A DNA stretch of 64,000 nucleotides, from the NCBI RefSeq assembly GCF_036320965.1, contig NC_092232.1, positions 51,695,982 to 51,759,981 on the forward strand, read 5' to 3'. Shown one piece after another: positions 50,206-63,189 of the stretch; position 1 is the stretch's first letter; the number at the start of each line of letters is the position of its first letter. Source of the stretch: Panulirus ornatus. Taxonomy: Eukaryota; Arthropoda; Malacostraca; Decapoda; Palinuridae. Under the pieces are notes generated by a model. It did no database searches, had not been told where the DNA came from, and saw nothing but the letters and a program-made list of their open reading frames with translations. The position numbers were made by a program, and so were the translations under genes.

Positions 50206-51509
50206 TCATAAAACAAAAATCCCACCCCTAAAAAAACCCGTTCGTACACAGATACACTCATACACAAATGCACAAACGCCCACGCACATACACACTCCGT
50301 CAAAGAGCTCAAGTGTTCCACAGACACACCGTATAAAAAGCTCTCCGTGCCATCCGAACTGGAACTCCACCATGTCTTGGGTTCCCCGAGCGCGTCCCTT
50401 AACAAAGCCATCTCCTACCACAACTTCCCATCTCACTCACCGACCGGCCACTTCGTTTTCACACAGAATAAGATAAAAGAAACGAATACCCTCCCAACAG
50501 CCTGGCCATGCCGTGTCTAAGAGTAATATACCATGCAGAGTTCTGGATCATTGTACCCACAAGAATTCCAAGGTATTTGAGGCACCGTCCCTGGCTCGAC
50601 TCCGCCAGGCCCCACTAGCGGGTACGCTGCATTGTTGGTCGGCCACAGAGAACTTTCTTCAGCCTGAATAACAAAGGAATTCGTAGAGGAATGTTAAAAG
50701 CCCACTCCGCCAGTGCAAAAGCGTATGTACAGTCTAAAGCCAAGGGTTATTGTGGGAGAAGAGATAACTGAGGGACAGGGTAGAGGTGACTGGATTCAGA
50801 GGTGCCTCACCAGGTCCGCCAATATGGCTTGTCTCTTAACTACAACTAATTGTCCAGGAAATGCCTTTATAAGGGCAAACCATCTCGTGTAATGCTGGGG
50901 GAGCCGTTGGGCCGAATTTTACCTTGTGGCATCCCTCTCCACACACACACCGCAATTATGTATCCTTTTTTCTTCCAGACTCCAGAGGCGTTGCAGATTT
51001 TTCTGAGCTCGTCTATACCCGGCGTACATCACAGCAGTTGTGTACCCGTGGTTTCATACGGTAGTGAAAAATGTTTCTTGTGAAAAAAGAGAAAGCGGTG
51101 TCCCGGATAAACCAAATGATGACGAAAAAATACTATCAAGCAACTCAGGACTCCAGGCGCCTGCCAGACTGCCTGGAAAAAGGGTTGCCAGTTGCCTGGT
51201 CCGACGGACTTCTCCAAATATTGTCCCTCTGGGTCTCGGCGGAAGCTGATGGGTCATTCGTAGAAAGGCCGGGGATATAGATCAGCGTGAGGGAGGAGGC
51301 TGCACGGGAGGGGCGTGTGTGCCCGGGCGCGGAAGGGGAGTGTGGCTTGGGTGAGCTTGTAGTGCGAGGCGGCAGCTCTGGCCGGCGCCACCAAGACGGA
51401 GTGAGGGGGACACCTGGGCTCTCCTCATTTGCAAGTGATACACCCTTGTGTTTGGTTGTTCCTCCACACTTTTTAAACAGGTCCTTGGGAGCGTCCGTGC
51501 TGCATCAGT
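50202..51509. other. Unassigned
   Basis: No element recognised. 51280-51420 is GC-rich. Open frames below 80 codons overlap on both strands. Confidence 0.4.
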
Positions 51510-51645
51510 AACGCTTAATGCTCACTCGCTACACCCGAAAAATAACGCTTAATGCTCACTCAATATACCCGAAAAATAACGCTTAATGCTCACTCAATAG
51601 ACCCGAAAAATAACGCTTAATGCTCACTCAATAGACCCGAAAAAG
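51510..51645. repeat. Tandem repeat, 34-bp unit, 4 copies
   Basis: Units carry 'aacgcttaatgctcactcaa' and 'tagacccgaaaaat'. Confidence 0.95.
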
Positions 51646-52072
51646 ATTCTTTTTTTTTTAAATCTATATATATTTTTTTCTTTCGATTTTCATTCGCCAG
51701 AAGGAAGAAGAAAAAATAAATCCATCAAAAAACACTAATGAAGATTTATAGAATTAAAACTGATTTTTGCTTTTGATTCATATGGCTCAGGGTTGGTTCG
51801 AGTCTTTGACTGGGGGAAAATGACCCCGTGGCCTACCATATCCACGGCTCCAGTACCCACACACACACACACACATACATACAACCATAACCTCTGGGGG
51901 CCTCGCAGGAGCGGAGGGCTAACCCGCTGGAAGCCCACAAAATACACACTTTACGACGAGGATGTGTGAGCCCGCTGAGAATGTTCGTTTCGTAGTAAAA
52001 ATACTTGTTGCATAAATGTTGCAATCCAAAGGTCACCAGCGTTAATTATAAAGGAGTGGGGGCTTTGGCTGG

Positions 52073-52075
<3 letters not shown>
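51646..52075. other. Unassigned
   Basis: Short (CA)n at about 51858-51874. No gene recognised. Confidence 0.4.

Positions 52076-52135
<60 letters not shown>
52076..52135. repeat. (TC)n microsatellite
   Basis: About 58 bp of TC. Confidence 0.95.
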
Positions 52136-52137
<2 letters not shown>

Positions 52138-52199
52138 GTCAGCCGGGGCAGCGTCTACCATCGCTCGTTGGCTGTGGCTTGCAGTGAGATGGATCAAGC

Positions 52200-52202
<3 letters not shown>

Positions 52203-52246
<44 letters not shown>
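52203..52246. repeat. (TG)n microsatellite
   Basis: About 43 bp of TG. Confidence 0.95.
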
Positions 52247-52269
52247 GCCCCGAGGTGGTTTCTCTCGTC

Positions 52270-52800
52270 TCGGGACCCAGCCTGCCATCTGCACCACCTG
52301 CCACTACTACCATTTGCACCACCTGCCGCGGTCCGCCTGCGCCTCCTGCTCCCATCAGCTGCCGCCAGCAGGTGCGGCAGTCATCTGCGCCATCTGTCAC
52401 TGCCATTTGCACCGTCGGCCGCAGCCATCTGTGCCATGTGCGGTCATCTGTACCATCTGTCGTCGGTATATGCATCATTTGCTATGGCCATGAGCAGCAC
52501 CACCCACCGCCACTGGATGCATCAAGCGCACCACCTGTCGCTGTTATGTGCACCACCTGCACCCGGTGTCTGCACCATCTGCTGCGAGTCCTGACACCAC
52601 CTGCACCGCGTACCGCAACCATTTATACCCACCATCTGCGAATACCTGCACCACTGCATCACCTGCCATCTGCACCACCTGCCGCATGCCATCACCTACA
52701 CCACCTGCCACCTGCCATCACCTACACCAACTGCCCCCTGCCATCATCTGCACCGCCTGCCGCCTGCCATCATCTGCACCGCCTGCCGCTTGCCATCGCT
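52270..52800. repeat. Degenerate CCACCTGC-rich repeat
   Basis: Phrases 'catctgcaccacctgcc', 'accgcctgccgcctgcca' and 'gccatcatctgcac' recur irregularly every 12-30 bp. It grades into the 16-bp array and could be its decayed flank. Confidence 0.75.
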
Positions 52801-52829
52801 TGGCGTCACCCTTCCTGCCCAGCACCAGA

Positions 52830-53520
52830 CCTGCTCAATACCTGCCCTGCTCAGTACCTGCCCTGCTCAGTACCTGCCCTGCTCAGTACCTGCCCTGCTC
52901 AGTACCTGCCCTGCTCAATACCTGCCCTGCTCAGTACCTGCCCTGCTCAGTACCTGCCCTGCTCAATACCTGCCCTGCTCAGTACCTGCCCTGCTCAGTA
53001 CCTGCCCTGCTCAATACCTGCCCTGCTCAGTACCTGCCCTGCTCAATACCTGCCCTGCTCAATACCTGCCCTGCTCAGTACCTGCCCTGCTCAGTACCTG
53101 CCCTGCTCAGTACCTGCCCTGCTCAGTACCTGCCCTGCTCAATACCTGCCCTGCTCAGTACCTGCCCTGCTCAATACCTGCCCTGCTCAATACCTGCCCT
53201 GCTCAGTACCTGCCCTGCTCAGTACCTGCCCTGCTCAGTACCTGCTCTGCTCAGTACCTGCCCTGCTCAGTACCTGCCCTGCTCAATACCTGCCCTGCTC
53301 AGTACCTGCCCTGCTCAGTACCTGCCCTGCTCAGTACCTGCCCTGCTCAATACCGGCCCTGCTCAGTACCTGCCCTGCTCAGTGCCTGCTCTGCTCAGTA
53401 CCTGCCCTGCTCAATACCTGCCCTGCTCAGTACCTGCCCTGCTCAGTACCTGCCCTGCTCAGTACCTGCCCTGCTCAGTACCTGTCTTGCTCAGTACCTG
53501 CCTTGTTCAGTATCTGCCGT
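52830..53520. repeat. Minisatellite, 16-bp unit, about 43 copies
   Basis: Unit tacctgccctgctcag or tacctgccctgctcaa. The g/a end gives two monomer types in irregular order. All three plus frames are open, because 3 x 16 bp encodes 16 residues without a stop (CPAQYLPCSVPALLST); this yields false frames of 253-459 codons. Confidence 0.97.
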
Positions 53521-53712
53521 CCTCACCACCCATCTGACTCAGCATGACTGAGCACACCTGGTCCTCTTGATAACCGCTGTCTCAGCATCTGTCCCGCTCA
53601 GCATCTGCCTTCCTCAGCATCCGCCTCGCTTCGCACTCGCCTTCCTCAGCACCTGCCCCGCTGAGCGTTAGCCGCACTCAGCACCAGCCCCGCTCAGCAC
53701 ACGCTCGCTCCT
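53521..53712. repeat. Decayed extension of the 16-bp array
   Basis: Phrases 'ctcagcatctgcc', 'cctcagcatccgcc' and 'ctcagcacctgccccg' keep a 15-17-bp rhythm with many substitutions. Confidence 0.7.
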
Positions 53713-55837
53713 CGCCTTACAGATGCCAGCCACGCTCAGTTCTTTCTGCCACAGTCATCACCACCCTGCCGTGTGTTGAACTTGGTACGGAGGCGTACGG
53801 CGTGGAAGCGTGCTGCGTCAGTCGACCTCCGAACCAATGCTGATGGGGCTCCCCCGAGCAGATATGTATATAAAAGAGGTCTCGTCTTACATTATTTGTC
53901 AATCCTGTGGAAAGCAATTGAGCATAACCTACCATCCTACTGAAGGTAGCGAGACGAGGAGCCATAAGCCTTTTATTTTAAAGGCTCGAGATCTGGTATA
54001 AACACTCCGGCTGGGTCCATCACACCATAGGCAAGAGTCATGAGAGAGAGAGAGAGGTGAGGTTCATTGACCTATGACACACTCATCATCGCCTCCCACC
54101 ACACAACAAGGTGTGGGTCGACCTACCTTTGATACCCATGTCCACGCGCTTCAGTCCCGTTCCCTTCCTGCTTGGGGTCTTAAGTCTCGATCCAAGACGA
54201 CTATAGCCATGAAGACTCCATTCAGACTTCGGGTTCAACATTTAGACTCACAGATAGACCGTGATTCGACCCTCTAACCCAATATACCTCATCAGTACAA
54301 CTGTTAGGAAGTCCCAGGGGCCGTAAGAGATCCCAGTCCCGGAGGCAGGTAGGGGGAGGTTAGCTGTGCCTTCCAGTGCTGGAAGTTTACTCCAAGATGT
54401 CACGTGGATGGTCATCGTCCAGCGTGGCACCAGGTAGCGCCATGCCTTCCTCGCTCTTCGCGTCGCCATAAGCTGGATGAACACGAGAGCCAGTGACTCT
54501 GTGAAGTACCTGCTCACTGGACGGTGAATCACGGTTACTCGGGACACGAATCGAGAGCATTGTGATCTCGAACCCCTCGCCTGAAGAAGGTGACTCAGCA
54601 GCAGTGGTTGTTGAAGTTCCTTCTCTTTCCCTTTCAGAGGAAGGGTGGCCAACGCCTTCTTCAAGTCGCCTGGAAGGGTCCCTGGACACTAGACATATGA
54701 GACAGCCACATGTATCCTGAACTTCCTACAGGTGTCATACATAACAGCTTCCATGTTATCCTTCGACGTGGCCATTGCTTCCCACACCTCAAAAGGGAAA
54801 GGTGTAACCTCTGTGGACTTTGAGCATCAGTAGCTAGGACGTGGCCACCAACACACACACACACACACACACACACACCAGACTTTCGGCTGAAGGACCA
54901 AATACACGAAAAGTCGCTTAGTGCTTCAACCTAAAACCTTAAACTTGTCTGTTAGTGTGTAGCATAAGATGTCCGTCAGCCGCTGAGAAAAACCAAGTTG
55001 GCTAGAGCTACTGGCGTGCTCCACCTCAGCTCTACACTGCGAGTCAGCTTATCTGGGAGACTCAGCAAACTTTGTTCAAGGCAACCAATGGGGTATATTC
55101 CCAGTGCGTCGCAGCCAAGTAGAGTTCTCAGCGGCAAAGAGGCTTAACCTGCTTTTAGACTATTGTAACCCAGTCATGAGAGATCACCTCATTCTCTGGA
55201 AACATATGGTACATTGCTAGAAAATTATATAAAGACTTGTGTTTCTGTATGTGTCGAGGTGCAACATGAAGATAAAGACAAATCGTCTGTGAATGATAAA
55301 AAAGGAGACTTACGCTCTTCAAAGCCATGTAGAAAACCATCCAGCGAGTTTGGATAAGCATTGTTATCAGTTCACTGCTCCATAGCTGGTGGTTCCATCT
55401 ACCCAGGTCGCTGGTGTATCATCAGATCTATGGATACACTATGATCCTCGGGTTTTTAAAGTCCCTCACCAAATACAGACGGGAACACTTACTGGCATAT
55501 CGTGTACGAGGACCATGGGTAGAAAACATATCCTCAAGCCAGTGTTTCTGGTGTCAGCAGTTCCTTTATGCCTTCCTGAAGAATAGCTTTACTTCCAGGA
55601 GACAGATGAGCGAGCAGACCAATAGATTTCCTTCTATTCTCCTTATACTTGCTAGCGTGAAGGTGTCTCTTCCACTTCGCAATGAATGATTATAATAATC
55701 CTAAGAAATACTTCCGCCTTAAGCACTACGCTGTGTGTATGCCAGTGACAGTGGCGTCTTCAAGGCGAGGGGGGGAAGTTGGCGGGCCAGGCAGCTGGAG
55801 ACTGGAATGATGACACTTGTCGGGCATGCAGATCAAC

Positions 55838-55839
<2 letters not shown>
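53713..55839. other. Unassigned
   Basis: Holds (AC)n at 54851-54879. On minus at 54660-54800 one frame reads FEVWEAMATSKDNMEAVMYD and onward, and adjacent frames stay open to 54248 (138 codons). It looks somewhat protein-like, but no family is recognised and frames change at about 54690. Confidence 0.35.

Positions 55840-55922
<83 letters not shown>
55840..55922. repeat. (GA)n microsatellite
   Basis: About 82 bp of GA. Confidence 0.95.
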
Positions 55923-55925
<3 letters not shown>

Positions 55926-56236
55926 AGGCATCCATAACTGGACTCATGGACTATATTGTCCCCACAAAGGGCCTCAGGCAGGCACCTACAGCAGAGTTCC
56001 ATAAACTAATGGTAGAGTTCATAATCAAAAGAGAGAGAGTCCTCAATGATAGATTATAATTATTATCAGTCTTCAGTGTGGGCTTGCGACATCCCCTGGG
56101 AGGCTGTGGGCTGTGTGGCCAGCGACCCGACACATAACTTGGTGAACATGTCGCAAAAAAACCCAAATTCGTAATAGTCGAGAAGAACAAAAAGTTCTCA
56201 TTCCTTTAATCATTCAGTAATTATGATCACGTTCCC

Positions 56237-56239
<3 letters not shown>
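55923..56239. other. Unassigned
   Basis: No element recognised. Confidence 0.4.

Positions 56240-56299
<60 letters not shown>
56240..56299. repeat. (CA)n microsatellite
   Basis: About 60 bp of CA. Confidence 0.95.
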
Positions 56300-56301
<2 letters not shown>

Positions 56302-56437
56302 TAGTGCAAGTCTGATCCATTCGTTCATTCATTTATGTCAATAAATAATTTATCTCTGAAGATAGATTTCTTTACTGGTTATAGATTCTTGGTCATAGAT
56401 GGAAGAGATAATTCGAGGATTTTATTTCATTGGCTTA

Positions 56438-56440
56438 TAC

Positions 56441-56472
<32 letters not shown>

Positions 56473-56499
56473 CATTTTTTTATTTTATTTATTTTGCTT
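56438..56499. repeat. (TA)n and T/A-rich tail of LINE-A 3' end
   Basis: About 34 bp of TA followed by 'tttttttattttatttatttt'-like sequence. Read on minus, this is an A-rich tail plus TA after the LINE-A UTR. Confidence 0.85.
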
Positions 56500-56605
56500 T
56501 GTCGGTGTCTCCCCCGTTAACGAGGTAGCGCAAGGAAACAGACGAAAGAATGGCCCAACCCACCCACATACACATGTATATACATACACGTCCACACACG
56601 CAAAC
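56500..56605 (-). mobile_element. Solo LINE-A 3' UTR (family E)
   Basis: On plus: 'tttgtcggtgtctcccccgt', 'taacgaggtagcgcaaggaa', 'acagacga' and 'cccacccacatacacatgta', the complement of 41694-41822. 5'-truncated at about 56605. Confidence 0.75.
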
Positions 56606-57151
56606 CAGAGCAAGCCTATGTTACCTGAAGTATTCCTGAAAAATGAAGGAAAATATTGGGCAAAACTATCAGGAAAAGTTAATGATATTCTTAAGGTATT
56701 ATAAGATAATGTTACAGGTTTATTTTAATACCTTTGCCGTAGAGGATTGATGAAAGGTATTTTCAAGATAAACTCATTAAATTACAGGCCTTGATGACCC
56801 CCTCCAAAACAATATATCAACCAGAGATTCATCATATTCACCATGAGCAATCGACCTTTTACTGAGGTTCACAAGCAATTCCATGACCCTGAGAGGTATA
56901 CCAGAGAAATTACTGGGTGCTATTTGGTGTCTTCACTTCTCGCTACCGTCTGTACGTACGCCATCCAAGCTATTTATATTTCTCCTGCTTAGCACCAGAT
57001 ATCGTACGCTCCGCTGTTGAACATCTCATCCCTCCCTCCTCCCCTCACTGTACTCCCGCCCGTCTCGTAGTAAGGGGGATGTGTGTGCTTTCGCTCACCT
57101 CTCGCTCTTTTAACGCCCGTTCCCTAAACGCCTGCGTCTCTAGCTTGCAAC
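56606..57151. other. Unassigned
   Basis: No element recognised. Confidence 0.4.
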
Positions 57152-57203
57152 CCCGCGCGCGCGAGAGAGAGAGAGAGACAGACAGACAGAGGGAGAGAGG
57201 GGT

Positions 57204-57262
<59 letters not shown>
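57152..57262. repeat. (CG)n(GA)n compound array
   Basis: cgcgcgcgcg then GA, a gaca block and a long GA run (57209-57262). Confidence 0.93.
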
Positions 57263-57267
<5 letters not shown>

Positions 57268-57526
57268 CTGGTTAATAGCCACTGGACGCAGGACTTATTC
57301 CTTCTAAACCTAGTATTTTCTGAACCAGTCCTGCTGGACCTATTATGCTCCTCTAGTCGAAACCTGCCTCGCTTATTAAATGCTATATATATGTTTTTTT
57401 TTTTCCCCCTCCTTCTTTCGTACTTCCTCCACGTCTTCCATGCTCGACATGTAGCGCCCACTCGAGGCCTGCCGATCAGCGTCTATTTCAGCACGACGTA
57501 CGATCAACATCTCCTCATCACCTGAC
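57263..57526. other. Unassigned
   Basis: A plus open frame crosses the GA array into this stretch (56917-57525, 202 codons). It is broken in composition by the array and is not supported. Confidence 0.4.
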
Positions 57527-58730
57527 CTCCTCATACCATGATCTGCTCAACACCTGACCTGCTCACTACCTTGACCTGCGTCATGCCTGACCTGCTCAAT
57601 ACCTGACCTACTCACTACCTTGACCTGCGTCATGCCTGACCTGCTCAATACCTGACCTGCTCACTACCTTGACCTGCGTCATGCCTGACCTGCTCAATAC
57701 CTGACCTGCTCACTACCTTGACCTGCGTCATGCCTGACCTGCTCAATACCTGACCTGCTCACTACCTTGACCTGCGTCATGCCTGACCTGTTCAATACCT
57801 GACCTGCTCACTACCTTGACCTGCGTCATGCCTGACCTGCTCACTACCTTGACCTGAGTTACGCCTGACCTGCTCAACACCTGACCTGCTCACTACCTTG
57901 ACCTGCGTCATGCCTGACCTGCTCAACACCTGACCTGCTCACTACCTTGACCTGCGTCATGCCTGACCTGCTCAATACCTGACCTGCTCACTACCTTGAC
58001 CTGCGTCATGCCTGACCTGTTCAATACCTGACCTGCTCACTACCTTGACCTGCGTCATGCCTGACCTGCTCACTACCTTGACCTGAGTTACGCCTGACCT
58101 GCTCAATACCTGAATTGCTCACTACCTTGACCTGCGTAATGCCTGACCTGCTCAATACCTGATTTGCTCACTACCTTGACCTGAGTTATGCCTGACCTGC
58201 TCAATACCTGACCTGCTCACTACCTTGACCTGCGTCATGCCTGACCTGCTCAATACCTGACCTACTCACTACCTTGACCTGAGTTACGCCTGACCTGCTC
58301 AATACCTGAATTGCTCACTACCTTGACCTGCGTAATGCCTGACCTGCTCAATACCTGATTTGCTCACTACCTTGACCTGAGTTATGCCTGACCTGCTCAA
58401 TACCTGACTTGCATCATACCTGACCTGTTCTATACCTGACCTGCTCAATACCTGGCTTGCATCATACCTGACCTGTTCTATACCTGACCTGCTCAATACC
58501 TGACCTACCCAATACCTGACCTGCGTCATATTTGACCTGCTCAAACCTAAACTACCCAATACCTGACCTGCGTCGTACTTGACCTGCCCAAACCTGCCCT
58601 GCTCAATACCTGACCTACGTCATACTTGACCTGATCAAACCTGAGCTTCTCATTGCCTTGACCTGCTCAATACATGACCTGATCAGTACCTGACCTGCCC
58701 AATACCTGACCTGATCAATTGTTCCTTCGA
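57527..58730. repeat. Minisatellite, 16-bp family in a 49-bp higher-order unit
   Basis: The higher-order unit joins 'tgacctgctcaatacc', 'tgacctgctcactacc' and 'ttgacctgcgtcatgcc' (16 + 16 + 17 bp), repeated about 20 times with omissions. It decays after about 58400. The 16-mer core (acctg.cctgctcaatacc) is shared with the array at 52830-53520. Confidence 0.95.
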
Positions 58731-59074
58731 CAAATATGTCTTTTTTTTTTTTTTAACATACCCCTGAACACCTCCACCGTTCACCATCTTCCCCGTGAAA
58801 GAAAACGTGTGACAGGGCCCATTAATTACCATTGTCCATACTTTCTCCGGTATACGAGAACATCTACGTTCTACATCTAGTCATTGTTGCTCTACGTCAT
58901 CTTCAACACATAGGCACACCACCTACGAACACATCACTGCACAGAGGGGTCACCATACATTACAGAACCTTCGTATTGACCAAAAAAATTCTCCTCGTTT
59001 GTCTCTTCGCCTTCCGTGTGAAACGCGTCGCACTTCAAACACCAGTGCCTCCCCCCGATGAACGCCACACCTAC
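58731..59074. other. Unassigned
   Basis: A 14-base T run at about 58741. No gene recognised. Confidence 0.4.
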
Positions 59075-59225
59075 CAGCGCTTACACCTACCAGCGCCTAC
59101 ACCTACCAGCGCCTACACCTACCAGCGCCTACACCTACCAGCGCCTACACCTACCAGCGCCTACACCTACCAGCGCCTACATCTACCAACGCCTACACCT
59201 ACCAGCGCCTACACCTACCTGCGCC
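59075..59225. repeat. Minisatellite, 16-bp unit, about 9-10 copies
   Basis: Unit cagcgcctacacctac. As in the other 16-bp array, three plus frames are open. Confidence 0.95.
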
Positions 59226-59752
<527 letters not shown>

Positions 59753-60030
59753 TACTTTGTCGCTGTCTCCCGCGTTAACGAGGTAGCGCAAGGAAACAGA
59801 CGAGAGAATGGCCCAACCCACCCACATACACATGTATATACATAAACGCCCACACACGCACATATACACACCTATACATTTCAACGTATGCATACATATA
59901 CATACACAGACATAGTCATACTTACTGCCTTCATCCATTCCCGTCGCCACCCCGCCACACATGAAATGGCACCCCCTTTCCACCCTGCGCGAGCGTTCGA
60001 GGTAGCGCTAGGAAAAGACGACAACATCTG
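59753..60030 (-). mobile_element. Solo LINE-A 3' UTR (family E), longest
   Basis: On plus: 'actttgtcgctgtctcccgc', 'gttaacgaggtagcgcaagg', 'cccacccacatacacatgta' and further 'atacaca' phrases. A second 'gaggtagcgctaggaaaaga' at about 60000 suggests two joined UTR variants. Confidence 0.72.
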
Positions 60031-60191
60031 GAAAACCAGTGTCTCAGGATTAGGTAGATAGGTAGCCAGCGACCCCCATAGCCACCCCCATCAGGTTCTA
60101 TCCAATCAGCGTCAATCTGTCCAGGTATATGGTGCCCTTGATGCTCCTGTGGGGTTAACATCTCATTATCAAGCAGCAGGAACAGCAAAGG

Positions 60192-60340
60192 TGTTTACCA
60201 AATGGCTTCCTAGCTTCGTCTCTTCAATGTATATCAACTGACTGTCATATTTCTCTCTTGTGTCTCCCTTGATGATGTGATTATTACACGAAAGTGCACT
60301 TGGGAACTTTTCGTGTTTAATTTTCCCCGTGGACTCATAG

Positions 60341-60341
<1 letters not shown>
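60192..60341 (-). repeat. Dispersed repeat family B, copy 3
   Basis: On plus: 'tgtttaccaaatggc', 'cttcgtctcttc', 'attacacgaaagtgcacttg' and 'ccccgtggactcatagga', the complement of copies 1 and 2, with the (TA)n on the same relative side. Confidence 0.78.

Positions 60342-60421
<80 letters not shown>
60342..60421. repeat. (TA)n microsatellite
   Basis: About 79 bp of TA. Confidence 0.95.
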
Positions 60422-60422
<1 letters not shown>

Positions 60423-60747
60423 CTTAGGTGAGGGAGTGACCAGAGTGTAAATATGGCTGGTTCATGTGAGTGTGACGGGTGTCGATACACACCCCCCCCC
60501 CCCAGCCTGGTCTTCTCCACCTTGCTGAAATGTGGAAAGAAAAAAGATGATAAATCATAGTTGGGCGTGTGTGTGTGTGTCCGGGCAGGTGGCGTGGCGG
60601 GGAGGCGCGGGAAATACACGCCTCCCGGAGCTTAGTGGACAGTTTCAAACCCGCATCACATTCCTCCACCCACTCCTTACATGACGTCATGTACACACAC
60701 GGACTACCGCCCCCCCACCCACCCCCCCTCCTGCACCGCTGTCGCCA
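60422..60747. other. Unassigned
   Basis: Contains a 13-C run at about 60490. No gene recognised. Confidence 0.4.
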
Positions 60748-62215
60748 TGGTCACCAGTACTGTGTGGTCACCAGTACTGTGTGGTCACCAGTACCATAGC
60801 AATACCATGGTCACCAGTACCATAGCAATACCATGGTCACCAGTACTGTGTGGTCACCAGTACCATAACAATACCATGGTCACCAGTACTGTGTGGTCAC
60901 CAGTACCATAGCAATACCATGGTCACCAGTACTGTGTGGTCACCAGTACCATAGCAATACCATGATCACCAGTACTGTGTGGTCACCAGTACTGTGTGGT
61001 CACCAGTACCATAGCAATACCATGGTCACCAGTACTGTGTGGTCACCAGTACCATAGCAATACCATGGTCACCAGTACTGTGTGGTCACCAGTACTGTGT
61101 GGTCACCAGTACCATAGCAATACCATGGTCACCAGTACTGTGTGGTCACCAGTACTGTGTGGTCACCAGTACCATAGCAATACCATGGTCACCAGTACTG
61201 TGTGGTCACCAGTACTGTGTGGTCACCAGTACCATAGCAATACCATGGTCACCAGTACTGTGTGGTCACCAGTACTGTGTGGTCACCAGTACCATAGCAA
61301 TACCATGGTCACCAGTACCATAGCAATACCATGGTCACCAGCACCATAGCAATACCATGGTCACCAGCACCATAGCAATACCATGGTCACCAGTACTGTG
61401 TGGTCACCAGTACTGTGTGGTCACCAGTACCATAGCAATACCATGGTCACCAGTACTGTGTGGTCACCAGTACCATAGCAATACCATGGTCACCAGTACT
61501 GTGTGGTCACCAGTACCATAGCAATACCATGGTCACCAGTACTGTGTGGTCACCAGTACTGTGTGGTCACCAGTACTGTGTGGTCACCAGTACTGTGTGG
61601 TCACCAGTACCATAGCAATACCATGGTCACCAGTACTGTGTGGTCACCAGTACTGTGTGGTCACCAGTACCATAGCAATACCATGGTCACCAGTACTGTG
61701 TGGTCACCAGTACCATAGCAATACCATGGTCACCTGTACTGTGTGGTCACCAGTACCATAGCAATACCATGGTCACCAGTACTGTGTGGTCACCAGTACT
61801 GTGTGGTCACCAGTACCATAGCAATACCATGGTCACCAGCACCATAGCAATACCATGGTCACCAGCACCATAGCAATACCATGGTCACCAGTACCATAAC
61901 AATACCATGGTCACCAGTACTGTGTGGTCACCAGTACCATAGCAATACCATGGTCACCAGCACCATAGCAATACCATGGTCACCAGTACTGTGGTCACCA
62001 GCACCATAGCAATACCATGGTCACCAGTACTGTGGTCACCAGCACCATAGCAATACCATGGTCACCAGTACTATGGTCACCAGTACCATAGCAATACCAT
62101 GGTCACCAGCACCATAGCAATACCATGGTCACCAGCACCATAGCAATACCATGGTCACCAGTACTGTGTGGTCACCAGTACCATAGCAATACCATGGTCA
62201 CCAGTACCACGCTAC
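60748..62215. repeat. Mosaic minisatellite of 17-bp and 26-bp monomers, 1.5 kb
   Basis: Monomer A (ggtcaccagtactgtgt, 17 bp) and monomer B ('ggtcaccagtaccatagcaa'-taccat, 26 bp) share their first 12 bases. They are mixed as AB, AAB, BB and AAAAB blocks. Toward the 3' end a shortened A (ggtcaccagtactgt) and a 'cagcaccat' variant of B dominate. Frames here (up to 117 codons) are artefacts. Confidence 0.97.
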
Positions 62216-62639
62216 CATGGTCATTATAACCGTGAAAACAACTATGATTCTCACCCTTACTGTGATCACCATTCCCATGGCTATAAGCACTATAATCACC
62301 ATTCTCATGGTCACCAATGCTTTCGTTGCCTCTGCTACACTTACACGGGTGTGTGTGGGGGGGTTGTATTGTCACCAGGACCTGTGCTCACAAGCATCAT
62401 AACCACCATTAACAACATGGTCACCATTTCTCACGACGTCACCAGCAAGACCTGTACGGTCACCAATGTTTGCCCACGTCCTAGTAACGCTGCAGTGGTA
62501 ACACTCACACAGTCACCATTGTCACATCTCGATGGTCACCAGTTCAGAGAGTCACAACCAAAATTACTGGTCACCAGTCCCCAAGCAGCTACAACCTAAT
62601 GCTAATATCTCATTAATATTGTGGCTTACCCACCCATTT
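62216..62639. other. Decayed flank of the mosaic array, otherwise unassigned
   Basis: 'ggtcacca' still recurs (for example near 62309, 62421, 62458, 62534 and 62570) at irregular spacing, suggesting an older, decayed part of the array. Confidence 0.5.
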
Positions 62640-62755
62640 AACTATCTATCTATCTGTCTATCTATCTATCTATCTACTTATCTATCCATCTATCTTTCTA
62701 TATATCTATCTATCTATATATCTATTATCTATCTATCTTCAACCTACCTACCTGA

Positions 62756-62786
<31 letters not shown>

Positions 62787-62838
62787 CTAACCTACTAATC
62801 TATCTATCTGTCTGTCTATCTATTCATCTTTCTATCTG

Positions 62839-62878
<40 letters not shown>

Positions 62879-62940
62879 CCAATCTATTTATCTATTCATT
62901 TATCTATCTATCTATCTACCTATCCATCTGTCCATCTATC
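62640..62940. repeat. (CTAT)n tetranucleotide array, interrupted
   Basis: About 300 bp of ctat/ctgt/ccat units. Confidence 0.95.
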
Positions 62941-62971
62941 CAAGAAATCACACCTTACGTTTGAGGATTTT

Positions 62972-62980
62972 GGCGAGAGA

Positions 62981-63026
<46 letters not shown>
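62972..63026. repeat. (GA)(CA)n microsatellite
   Basis: Short GA then about 46 bp of CA. Confidence 0.95.
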
Positions 63027-63027
<1 letters not shown>

Positions 63028-63189
63028 CCAATTGTCACGTTGGAGAAGCATGTCCTTGGGTTATGTAAGCAAGGTTAGGACGGGTGTCCGTGTACTTGAA
63101 GAGGACTACATCTCCGTTTGTGTGCAAAAAGGCCAGAAAACGACGAGAGGGAGGCGAATTTACGGGAGAGCCGAGTGGTGGAATAGAAG

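Noticed and set aside
52168..53547. 459-codon plus frame (Cys/Pro/Leu-rich repeat)
   Set aside because: A 16-bp minisatellite without stops in any plus frame; its start lies in a (TG)n stretch.
54248..54876. Adjacent minus frames that look somewhat protein-like
   Set aside because: No family recognised, frames shift and one begins in (AC)n; kept only as a note in the unassigned entry.
60681..61761. Val-Thr-Ser-Thr repeat proteins
   Set aside because: Frames across the 17/26-bp mosaic array; two different frames are equally open.
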